This document shows positions 52,943 through 62,400 of a DNA stretch of 64,000 nucleotides, piece by piece. The DNA lies in contig NZ_JAGGMR010000001.1 of assembly GCF_017875645.1 (NCBI RefSeq), positions 5,766,001 through 5,830,000 of the forward strand. Direction: 5' to 3'. The position numbers and the translations under genes are program-made. Position 1 is the stretch's first letter; the number at the start of each line of letters is the position of its first letter. The notes beneath the pieces are model-generated. The model saw only the letters and a list, made by a program, of their open reading frames with translations. It searched no databases and was not told the DNA's origin. Origin of the DNA: Nocardia goodfellowii (lineage in GTDB: Bacteria > Actinomycetota > Actinomycetes > Mycobacteriales > Mycobacteriaceae).

Positions 52943-53872
52943 TTAACGCGGTGTACTGCCGAAGAACGACAGCAGTTCGCGGACCATGAATTCGGGCTGC
53001 TCCTCGGCGATGTAGTGACCGCTGCCCGGTACCGCGAGTACTCGCACGTTGGAACCCTTGTCTGCCATTTGCGCGAGCAGAAGGGGGTAGGTGTCCTCGC
53101 CGGCTAGCGTCAGAATCGGTACGTCCACCGGTGCGTAGGTGGCGAGATCGGCGACGTCGGTGCGCATGGTCTGGTACCAGCGGTTGCCGGCACGAATCGC
53201 CTCCGGCGAATCGTAGGCTTGGGCGTAGACGCGGCGCGCATCCTCCGACACCGATCCCTGGTCGACGAGCATGTGACCGTAGAGCCAGTCGATGAGGAGG
53301 CGGAATCGCCCGTCGAGCAACCGCTCCGGCAGCTCCTGGAGTTGATTGAGTCCGAACCACCAGGGATAGCCGCCGCGGCCGTGTTGCAGTGCGGCGACCT
53401 GCTCGTCACTGGCGGGCAGCATCGGGATGGTCAGCCACGACTCGTCCGGCACGCCCAGATCCAGGGTGACCAGCTTCCGGACGGCCCGGGGGAAATTGGC
53501 GGTCAGGTGGTAGGCGACCGAGGCTCCGATGTCGTGTCCGGCGACGAAGGCCGACTCGTGGCCGAGATGGCCGATCAGGGCATGGATATCGGCGGCCATG
53601 GTCTTTTTGTCGTAGCCGTCCTCGGGCTTGTCCGAGCCGCCCATTCCGCGCAGGTCGACGGCGATCACTCGAAAGTGCGGGGACAGGGCGGGCATGACTT
53701 TACGGAACTGCCACCAGGTCTGCGGCCAGCCACCGAGCAGGATCAACGGGTCGCCGTTGCCGCCGGTGACGTAGTGCAGACGTGTGCCGTTGACCTGGGC
53801 GTGCCGACTCGCGAATTCGCCCTCCAGCGACGCGGCCAGTTCAGCATCGGTGGGGACGGTGGTCGAAACCAT
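52943..53872 (-). CDS. Alpha/beta-hydrolase, epoxide hydrolase/dehalogenase-like
   Basis: A 309-residue alpha/beta-hydrolase. HGWP-like LLGGWPQTWWQFRKV forms the oxyanion loop, DLRGMGGSDKP the sharp turn, and the elbow GHDIGASVAY carries an Asp nucleophile, as in epoxide hydrolases and haloacetate dehalogenases. The cap domain occupies ~140-220, and the His is in GSGHYIAEEQPE. It has no signal peptide. The TetR gene 73 bp upstream on the same strand probably controls it in one transcript. Confidence 0.9.
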   Translation of the reverse strand: MVSTTVPTDAELAASLEGEFASRHAQVNGTRLHYVTGGNGDPLILLGGWPQTWWQFRKVMPALSPHFRVIAVDLRGMGGSDKPEDGYDKKTMAADIHALIGHLGHESAFVAGHDIGASVAYHLTANFPRAVRKLVTLDLGVPDESWLTIPMLPASDEQVAALQHGRGGYPWWFGLNQLQELPERLLDGRFRLLIDWLYGHMLVDQGSVSEDARRVYAQAYDSPEAIRAGNRWYQTMRTDVADLATYAPVDVPILTLAGEDTYPLLLAQMADKGSNVRVLAVPGSGHYIAEEQPEFMVRELLSFFGSTPR

Positions 53873-53945
53873 CGAAACGCTCCTTTAATTGAATGATTGG
53901 TCCAGAAAAGAGACATGCGTTAGGGCGATGAGCGGTGCGAAGTCT

Positions 53946-54521
53946 TCAGCCGAGGAAAGCCAGAGCTTCCTCGAGGGTGTCGTCGAGGAAGCGCTCGCGC
54001 AGTGCGGTCTTGCCGATGACGCGGACGCCTTGCAGCAGGGTGACCAGAAATCGCGCCACGGCGACCGGGTCGCGATCGGGCAGCTCCCCTTCGCGCCTGG
54101 CCCGCAGAAGCGCGGTTGTCAGTACGGTTTCCATGCCTTCCAGGCCGGTGGCGACCAGGCGGCCGACATCCTCGTCGGCGGGCAGTTCCACCGCGGTATT
54201 GGTCATGAAACAGCCTTTGTACTGGTGATCGGCCAGCGCGGAGTGCGCGTACCAGCGCACCAGCGTCTTCACCGCAGCCAGGGCCGAGCCCGGCGTGGAC
54301 AATTGATCGAGCAGTCCCGCCCGGGTGTCTTCGACGTAGCGTTCGACCGCGCGCAGGAACAACTCCCGCTTGCTGCCGAAGGTGGCGTAGAGACTGGCCC
54401 GGCCGAGCCCGAGGTGCTCGACGAGATCCTGCATCGACGTCGCCTCGTAGCCTTGGCGCCAGAACAGATCCATCGCCGTCCGAAGTGCAGCGTCGGGATC
54501 GAATTCTTTCGCCCTGCCCAT
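53946..54521 (-). CDS. TetR-family regulator
   Basis: A 191-residue TetR protein: HTH LRTAMDLFWRQGYEATSMQD with GLGRASLYATFGSKRELF, and a C-terminal domain with a Cys (YKGCFMTN) typical of the group close to AcnR/YcdC-like regulators of reactive-compound responses. It is followed after 73 bp by the hydrolase on the same strand, which suggests an autoregulated two-gene operon. Confidence 0.9.
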   Translation of the reverse strand: MGRAKEFDPDAALRTAMDLFWRQGYEATSMQDLVEHLGLGRASLYATFGSKRELFLRAVERYVEDTRAGLLDQLSTPGSALAAVKTLVRWYAHSALADHQYKGCFMTNTAVELPADEDVGRLVATGLEGMETVLTTALLRARREGELPDRDPVAVARFLVTLLQGVRVIGKTALRERFLDDTLEEALAFLG

Positions 54522-55033
54522 GTACCGGACGCTACCTTATCTGGATCGAACATTCCAAAAAATTGGTTTCAGCCAGCTCGGCCAGCCTGATGGTCGCGGT
54601 TGTGCGGCTGTATCCGACCATGGGCCAGGAAGATTCCGCGGTGATGAGGGTCGATTCGGAAGGATCTCTCCGAGCCCGCGGTCGGCCGATGACCGGGCGC
54701 AGGTACGTCGTCACCGGCTCGCCACCTACCTGGCTGCCCGGTCCACCGGGGCGGCTCACCACGACAGCATCTACCGCGGCGATGGGTCGATCGGCGCCGT
54801 CACGCACGCCCGAGAACGCGACCGCCATCTGACTGGGGTAAGCGGCCCGGCGGGCACGACGTCTCACTTACGGACATCACGTGATCGGCAGATCAGTGCG
54901 TTCGCCCGGCAGCAGGTTGGCCGATTCGCTCAGCGCCGCAACAGCGATTACCTGTGAACACCGGAAAACCGCGAACTACTAACCGGTTGTTGCGAATTCG
55001 AATTTCGTCGAGTGAACAGCCACGATGGTGGAG
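54522..55033. other. Stretch without an intact gene; contains repeat copy I
   Basis: Open frames exist on both strands but none matches a family or has a supported start. Near its right end, 54927-54952 reads CGCTCAGCGCCGCAACAGCG then ATTACC, a degenerate copy of the dispersed repeat. Confidence 0.4.
54927..54952 (+). repeat. Dispersed repeat, degenerate copy I
   Basis: CGCTCAGC...GCAACAGCGATTACC resembles the B1 unit (CGCTCAGCCGCATTACA) with an insertion. It lies about 80 bp past the stop of the coiled-coil protein gene. Confidence 0.35.
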
Positions 55034-55591
55034 CTACAGCGCGGGTTGGTGTAGGGAGTCCATTTCCGCGCGCAGAGCGGCGATCTCGGCGGCCAGCTGC
55101 GCGCGGAGATGTTCTCGTTCGTGCAGGCTCGCGCGCATGCTCTCGATGGTGTCGTCCATGCCGGCGAGCTTGCGGTCGGCGCCGGTCAGGCGCCATTCGA
55201 TGACAGCCCGGCGGTCCACGGACAGGCTGGCAGTGCTGACCCAGTTCAGGGCGTAGTCGAGCCAGCTCGGGGGCTTGGGCATCTTTTCGGTGTCCCAGCC
55301 GCGGCGGTTCGCGAGCTTGGTCGACAGGGTGCGCTCGCCGCCCGCGTCGGTCATTCGGACTTCGCCGAGTTTGCCGGCACTGGTCACCACTGCGGCGAAC
55401 CGGCAGCAGCCCGCTAGGTGCATACGCAGTTCGGCGGTGCCGCGGCCGTCGACATCCAGGTCGCCCAGCCATGGTCCGTCCGCTACCGCGAGGATCGACT
55501 CCAAGACGACGGTCTGGCTTGCACCACCGCGCAGCCGCGTCGTCCGAGTACGCAAGTCCTCAGGTGTGGCAGCCATCTGATCCCAGTGCAT
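55034..55591 (-). CDS. Hypothetical protein with C-terminal coiled coil
   Basis: A 185-residue protein starting at ATG 55591 behind GGAGTGAAG. The N-terminal ~110 residues are mixed alpha/beta (VVLESILAVADGPWLGDLDV; GCCRFAAVVTSAGKLGE) and the last ~55 form a charged coiled coil (DTIESMRASLHEREHLRAQL). I do not recognise a family. The coiled coil suggests oligomerisation. It is a single gene flanked by repeat debris and a pseudogene. Confidence 0.6.
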   Translation of the reverse strand: MHWDQMAATPEDLRTRTTRLRGGASQTVVLESILAVADGPWLGDLDVDGRGTAELRMHLAGCCRFAAVVTSAGKLGEVRMTDAGGERTLSTKLANRRGWDTEKMPKPPSWLDYALNWVSTASLSVDRRAVIEWRLTGADRKLAGMDDTIESMRASLHEREHLRAQLAAEIAALRAEMDSLHQPAL

Positions 55592-55879
55592 CGCACTTCA
55601 CTCCACATCTACCCGGCATACGAACAGCAACCCTATGAACATAGCGACACAAGCGGGGCACCACCCAATGCCGCCGAACCCATGGCGTGGTCGGCATGTC
55701 GGCTGCCTACCCATCCGCGCGAAGTCCGGGCCTCCGACTCCTGGCCGCCCAGGCCGTCAACGTCTTCGGGGTCTTCACCCGCATGGGAACATCATCCGTA
55801 CTCAGCCACCGCGCACCTTGCGGCATTTCCGTGCATTGCTGAGATGTAGAAAGCCGCAGATCATCGACAACACGAAGCG
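55592..55879. other. Short spacer, nothing recognised
   Basis: No gene, repeat or hairpin of note. It connects the coiled-coil protein gene with a decayed membrane-protein gene. Confidence 0.4.
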
Positions 55880-56262
55880 GAAGCAGTGGTCGCGGCTGGA
55901 CTGGGGCTGCCGCTGGGCGCGCTGACCGTGTTGTCCACGGTGTTCGTGGCCACCCAGCTGGCGGCGCTCTTCGGCGGGAACGGATACCTGCAACGCACCG
56001 CGGAGCTGACCTACGCGCAGTACGCGTGAAACGGATTCTGGCTTATCGCCGACTGGCGGGCAAGATCGTCGAGGCAAGCGGCGGCCGTAGGGTGAAACTG
56101 GACCTCGATCTCGATTGTTTGAGCGGACTGTCCGCCGATGCGCTGCCCGCCATCGAGCGGCTGCCCGAATCCCGGCGAAGCCAGATCGCCGCCTCGATTC
56201 GCGCCGATCTGGAAGCGAACACCTGACAGGGCTGGAACTGGTCGCGCACCGCCGGACGCTGA
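55880..56262 (+). pseudogene. Decayed DUF4173/DUF4153-type membrane protein gene
   Basis: The plus strand reads TVLSTVFVATQLAALFGGNG, then LTYAQYA, a TGA stop at 56027, and in the same frame NGFWLIADW. This is the helix-loop of DUF4173 proteins (LFGG...LTYAxYAR.GFW). After a frame change it continues with DCLSGLSADALPAIERLPES, then IRADLEANT, another TGA (56224) and GWNWSR, the family's C-terminal region. Two stops, a frameshift and a missing middle show a dead gene. A 66-residue ORF at 56026 is only part of it. Confidence 0.7.
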
Positions 56263-56497
56263 TTCTTACTGGATCGCCGCCGCTTGGAGCACCGTTACCG
56301 GTGCACTGGACCCCACATTCTGGGGCGTGTCGAGCCACCGTGTGAGCAGTACTGTTCAGAACATATTCACCACGCGTGGCCGGTTGTTGCCTCGCCCGGG
56401 CGAAGTCCGGCTCCAATGTCTGTGCTATTAGGCGCTTTTGGGCTGCACGCGTTCTTCTCCGGCTGGTGTGCGTTCGAGGAGAAGGTGATTGGGCAGC

Positions 56498-59400
56498 ATG
56501 CGGGAGAGAATGCCGTTGACCGCGGCGCAAGTCGATGTGTGGCATGCCTGTCAGCTCGATCCCGCGGTGCCGATGAATATCACCTCCTACGTGGACCTCG
56601 AAGGGGAGCTGGATCGGAAACTGTTGCGGGAAGCCGCCATTGCCGCGGGTATCGAGTTGGGGTCGGGGTTCGTCCGGTTCGAGGAGGGCGGCGGACGAAT
56701 CTGGCAGGTCGTGCAGCCGCGACCGGATGACGAACTGCAATACGTCGACTTCCGGACCGCCGTCGATCCGGAAGCAGCCGCCTGGGCCTGGATGCGACGG
56801 GCCACCGGGCAGGTATTGGATGTGCTGAGCGACCGGCTGGTGAGCATGGCGGTGCTGCGGCTCGGTGCGACGCGGTGGTTCTGGTTCATCCGGGCGCATC
56901 ACATCGTCATGGACGGATTCGGTGCCATGAATCTGCTGACGCGGACAGCGGCACTGTATTCGGCAGCCATCGCGGGCGAGCCGCGCGAGCCGGTGGTGAG
57001 CGACGAACTCCATGCCTTGGTCGAATACGACCTCGCCTACCGCGGCAGCACCCGTTTCGACATTGACCGGGACTATTGGGGCGAACGGCTCGCGGGGTTC
57101 CAGGAGGGCAGTAGCCTGGGCGGGCGGACCGCCCCACCCGGGCCGGTCAGCGGCATCATCGGAGCCGACCTGCCCGCGGACTCCGGCCTCGAGGCGGCGG
57201 CCGCGCGGCTGGAGACCTCGGATTCGGTGCTGTGCATCGCGGCGTTCGCTGCCTACTCGGCGCAGGTCACGGGTATGCCCCGGGTGACGTTGAGCCTGCC
57301 CGTCGCCGCCCGCACGACGGCCCTGCTGCGTCGCTCGGCGGGCATGGTGGCCAATGTGGTGCCGCTGTGCTTGCCTGTCACGCACACCGCGACGGTGTCC
57401 GATCTGCTGCGCGAGGTGCGCAACGCGGTGAGCGGGGCGCTGCGGCATCAGCGCTACCGCGCGGAGGACATTCGCCGCGATCTGGCGGAGGCGGGCCGCC
57501 TCGCCCGCGGGTTCGGTCCGTGGATCAATGTTTCCCCGCTGGACGGCGAACTCGGGCTCGGCGCTGCCGTCGGACAGGTGCATGTGCTGTCCACGGGCGC
57601 CGTGGACGACCTGGTGGTCAGTATCTATCGGGCGGCCGGAAAGCAGCGGCATCGGGTGGTTTTCGAGACCAATCCGAACGTGTACTCGGAGCAGGACGCG
57701 CACCGCCACCACAGCCGGTTCCTCGGATTCCTGCGGCGATTTCTCACAGCGGACGGCGACGACCCGGTGTGGGCGGTGCCGCTCACCGAACCCGAGGAAA
57801 CCGCGCGGGTGGTGAACAGATGGAACGCTACTGATTTCGACGTCCCCGAGGTGCTGCTGCCCACCCTGCTCGATGCGCAGGCGGACCGTACGCCGGACGC
57901 GATCGCGGTGCAGTGCGACGGGGCATCGCTCACCTATTCCGAGCTCGCCGGACGCGCGAACCAGCTGGCCCGACACCTGATCGCCTGCGGCGTCGGGCCG
58001 GAATCCCTTGTGGCGCTGTGCATGCGACGAACCCTGCATTCGGTGGTAGCCATGCACGCGGTGCTGCGGGCGGGCGCCGCATGGGTTCCGATCGATCCCG
58101 ATCACCCGGCCGAGCGCACCGAGCACGTGCTGCGCGGCGCGAATCCGATTGGCGTGCTGACCGATTCGGACGAACGCGTGACCCTGCCGGCGGAGATCGA
58201 CCGAATCGAGGTCGACACCCTCGACCTATCCGGATATGCGAGCACACCGGTAGCCGGCGAACGTCGAATGGCATTGCGCGGCAGCAATACGGCCTATGTC
58301 ATCTACACCTCCGGGTCGACGGGCAAACCCAAGGGCGTGGCAGTCACCCATGCGGGACTGACCAATCAAATGCTCTGGATGCTGGACACTTTCGCCCTGC
58401 ACTCCGGGGATGTCTGGCTGCACAAGACACCCACCACCTTCGATGTCTCGCTGTGGGGTTCCTTCCTGCCGCTGCTGGCCGGTGCGCGCATGGTGCTGGC
58501 CTCTTCCGCGGACTATCAGAATCCGATTCGCCTGGCGGCGTTGATCGCCGAGCACGAGGTCACCGTCACCGATTTCGTGCCGTCGGTGCTCGATGTCTTC
58601 CACACGGTCGCCACGAGCCAGCAATGCCGAACCCTGCGCCACGTCTTCGCCATCGGTGAAGCACTGTCCCCGCACACCGTGGCGGCATTTCGAGCACTGA
58701 GCACGGCGGGCCTGCACAACCTGTACGGCCCGACCGAAGTCACCGTCAGCGCCACCCACTGGGCGGCGGACCCGATCGTCGACACCGTGCCGATCGGCCG
58801 CCAAGCCTGGAATACCCGTGCCTATGTGTTGGATTCGCGACTACGCCCGGTTCCCGTAGGCGTCCCCGGCGAGCTGTATCTCGCGGGCGTCCAGCTGGCG
58901 CGCGGCTACCTCGGCCGCCCCGACCTGACCTCGGATCGGTTCGTCGCCAACCCGTTCGGTACCGGCGACCGCCTGTACCGCACCGGCGATCTCGTGGTCT
59001 GGCGCGAGATCGACGGCGCCGGTGTCCTGGAGTACCTGGGCCGCAACGACTTCCAGGTGAAGCTGCGCGGCCAGCGCATCGAGCCGGGCGAGATCGAATC
59101 CGCCTTGCTGGCCGAACCGAGCGTCGGACGAATAGCGGTGGCGGTCGTGCCCTCGGATCTCGGCGATCGGCTGGTCGCCTACATCGTGGCCGCCCCCGGG
59201 GCCCGGCCGGATCACGACGAGCTGCTCGATAACCTGTCGAACACGTTGCCCGCCGCCATGATTCCCTCGCTCATCGTCGAACTGGATGCGCTGCCGCTGA
59301 ACGCGAGCGGCAAACTGGATCGCGCCGCCCTGCCGAAGCCGGTCTTCACCCGTCCGGAATTCCGGGCGCCGGCGACGCCGGGTGAAGCGACCATCGCCGA

Positions 59401-62400
59401 GGTATTCACCGAGGTGACGGGATTCGACCGGATCGGCCGAGATGACGACTTCTTCGCCCTCGGCGGCGACAGCATCCAGGCCATCCGGGCAGTCGCCCGC
59501 GCCGCGGAGCGCGGTGTGCGGCTGACGCCCAGGGCCCTGTTCGAGCACCGCACCGTCGAGCGGCTGGCCCAGTTCACGAGCGGACTCGACGAACCCGCCG
59601 CGCACATCGCCAGCCTGCCCGCACTCGAGCCGTCCGATGCCGCCGAACTGGGCCGGCGCTACCCGGACATGGTCGAGGTCTGGCCGCTGACGCCGATGCA
59701 GTCGGGCATGTTGTTCCACGCGCGGCTCGCCGAATCCGACGCCTACCTGATGCGATTCGCTCTCGATCTGGACGGGCAGGTGGACGCGGACCGCCTGCGC
59801 ACCGCGGCGCAGCGAATCCTGGACCGCCATGCGAATCTTCGCGTCGCCTTCACCGAAGACCGCACGGGCACTCCGGTTCAGGTAGTGCTCGACCACGTTC
59901 AAGTGCCTTGGCAGGTAATCGATCTCGACTCCGAAGGCGACTTCGATCCGCTCGTCTCGGCCGATCCGGCGGCTCACTTCGACATGCGTACCGCCCCGCT
60001 CCTGCGCTTCACACTGCTTAGATCGAACGGCCGGCACCGTCTGCTGGTAACCGGCCACCACATCCTGATCGACGGCTGGTCGCTGCCACTGCTGGCACGA
60101 GAATTGCTGGCGCTGTATGCGTTCGACAGCGATACCCCAGCCCTGCCGCCCGCCCGGTCCTACGACGGATATCTGGCGTGGATCGCGTCGCAGGACGCAG
60201 CGGCCGCCGAAGGAGCGTGGCGGACCGCATTGGCCGGGTTCACAGAACCGACACCGCTGACGCGACCCAGCACCGGCACCGGTGTGGGTAACGGCAACGG
60301 CGACGATGCTGTCGGCACCGGCCACGAAGCTGCCAGCGGGGCGGGTGTCCTTGCTGAGGGCACTTCCTGCGGTGTCGGCGAAGTGGGCTTCGAGCTGACA
60401 GACACCGACACCGAGCGGCTGCGAAGTGCGGCGCTGCGGGCAGAGGTCACCGTCAACACCGTGGTGCAGGCGGCGTGGGGGCTGCTGATCGGGCGCACCG
60501 TGGATCGCGACGACATCGTCTTCGGTGCGACGGTGTCAGGACGACCTGCGCAGCTGGCCGGTGTCGAGGATATGGTCGGGTCGTTCATCAATACGATTCC
60601 GGTGCGGGTGCGCCTGGCAGCGGCGGACACCGTGGCCGGGCTGCTACGGCGATTGCAAGCCGAGCAAGCCGCACTGCTGGAACACCATCATCTCGGGTTG
60701 AGCAAGATACAGCGGATTGCCGACGTCGAGACGCTGTTCGACTCGTTGCTGGTCTTCGAAGCGGTTCCCGCCGATGTGGCGTTGCGGACCACCGCGCCCG
60801 GCGGACTTCAGGTCACCGGTGTGAGGGCGGTTACCGACACCCATTACCCACTCACCGTGCTGGTCGGCTTGGGCAGTCGGCTGCGGGTGTCGATCCGGTA
60901 CCGGCGCGAGTTGGTCGATGAGCCGGTCGCGACCGCGCTGGCGGAGCGCTTGTCGATGCTGATCGGCCGCCTGACCGCCGATCCGCAGGCAGACCCGGCA
61001 AACATCGACGCACTTGTCGAAACCGAGCGTGTCGCGCTGACGGCCCGCAATGCGACCGAAGTGCCTGAACTGCTTGATGATTCGACGCTGCTGACGTTGT
61101 TCGACGTACAACTGGCGCGGTCCGGCGATGCGCCCGCAGTGATCCACGGGTCCGCCACCCTGAGTTATGCCGAGCTCGATGCCCGGTCGCGGTGGCTGGC
61201 GCGGGTGCTGGTCGCCCAGGGGGTGCGTGCGGAAACACCGGTGGCGGTGGCGATGCGGCGCGGCGTCGATCTGGTGGTCGCGTTGTATGCGGTGCTGCGT
61301 GCGGGCGGCGCCGCGGTGCCGATCGATCCGAGCGATCCGGCCGAACGGATCGGGCACGTGCTGTCGAGTACGACACCGGTGTGCGTATTGACCACGGCGG
61401 CAGACGGTTTCACGACTTCCTGGGACATACCGGTCCTACGAGCCGATGTCATTGAATCGGACCGGAGCGAGTCCCTTCCCCTCGTGCGGGCGGACAACGC
61501 CGCTTATGTCATCCACACCTCGGGGTCGACGGGACGACCGAAGGGTGTAGTCCTCACTCACCGGCAACTGGTCCATCAGTTCCGCTGGGCGCAGCGCACC
61601 TATCCGCTCGGCCCCGGTGACCGCGTACTGCACAAGACGCCCATCACCTTCGATATCTCCGCGTGGGAATTGCTCTGGCCGTTGCAGACCGGCGCGGCGG
61701 TGGTCATCGCCGATCCGGATGGTCATCGCGATCCCCGCTATCTGGCGCAGACGATCGATCACTTCGGCATCAACACCGTGCATTTCGTGCCATCGATGCT
61801 CGAGGCCTTTCTAGAGACAGCGACGGGCTCGGGGCTGAAATCGTTGCGGTGGGTATTCGCCGCGGGTGAGGCGCTGACAACCGGGACGGCAACGCGGTTC
61901 GCCGCGGCCCTCCCACACGCGAAGCTCGTCAACTGGTATGGCCCCGCGGAAGCCACCGTCGTGACAGCATCTGTCGCACAAAACCTTTCGGGTGCGACAA
62001 TCCCGATCGGCACGCCCGTCGCCAATACCCGGATGCACGTGCTGGATCGCCGCCTGCGACCGGTCCCGGTGGGTGCGGCGGGCGAACTCTATCTCGAAGG
62101 CGTGCAACTGGCTCGCGGGTACTTCGGCGCTTCCGGGTTGACCGCGCAACGGTTCGTCGCCCACACAGGCGGCGCGCGCCTCTACCGCACCGGTGACGTC
62201 GTCCGCTGGACGCTCGGCGGGGACGGCCGTCCCGCCGTACTGGAATACCTGGGCCGCACCGATTTCCAGATCAAGCTGCGTGGCCAGCGCATCGAACCCG
62301 GTGAGATCGAGGCAGTACTGCGCGCACACGATGATGTGTCCCGCGCCGCGGCGACCGTGGTCCACGGCGACCTCGGTGATCGGCTGGTCGCCCATGTGGT

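Noticed and set aside
56263..56497. Iron-regulator (IdeR/DmdR) box upstream of the NRPS
   Set aside because: I looked for a TTAGGTTAGSCTAACCTAA-like palindrome and found none, so a siderophore assignment is not supported.
55802..60325. 774- and 494-codon minus-strand frames across the NRPS start and first modules
   Set aside because: The plus strand encodes textbook C, A and T motifs; the opposite frames are by-products of GC bias.
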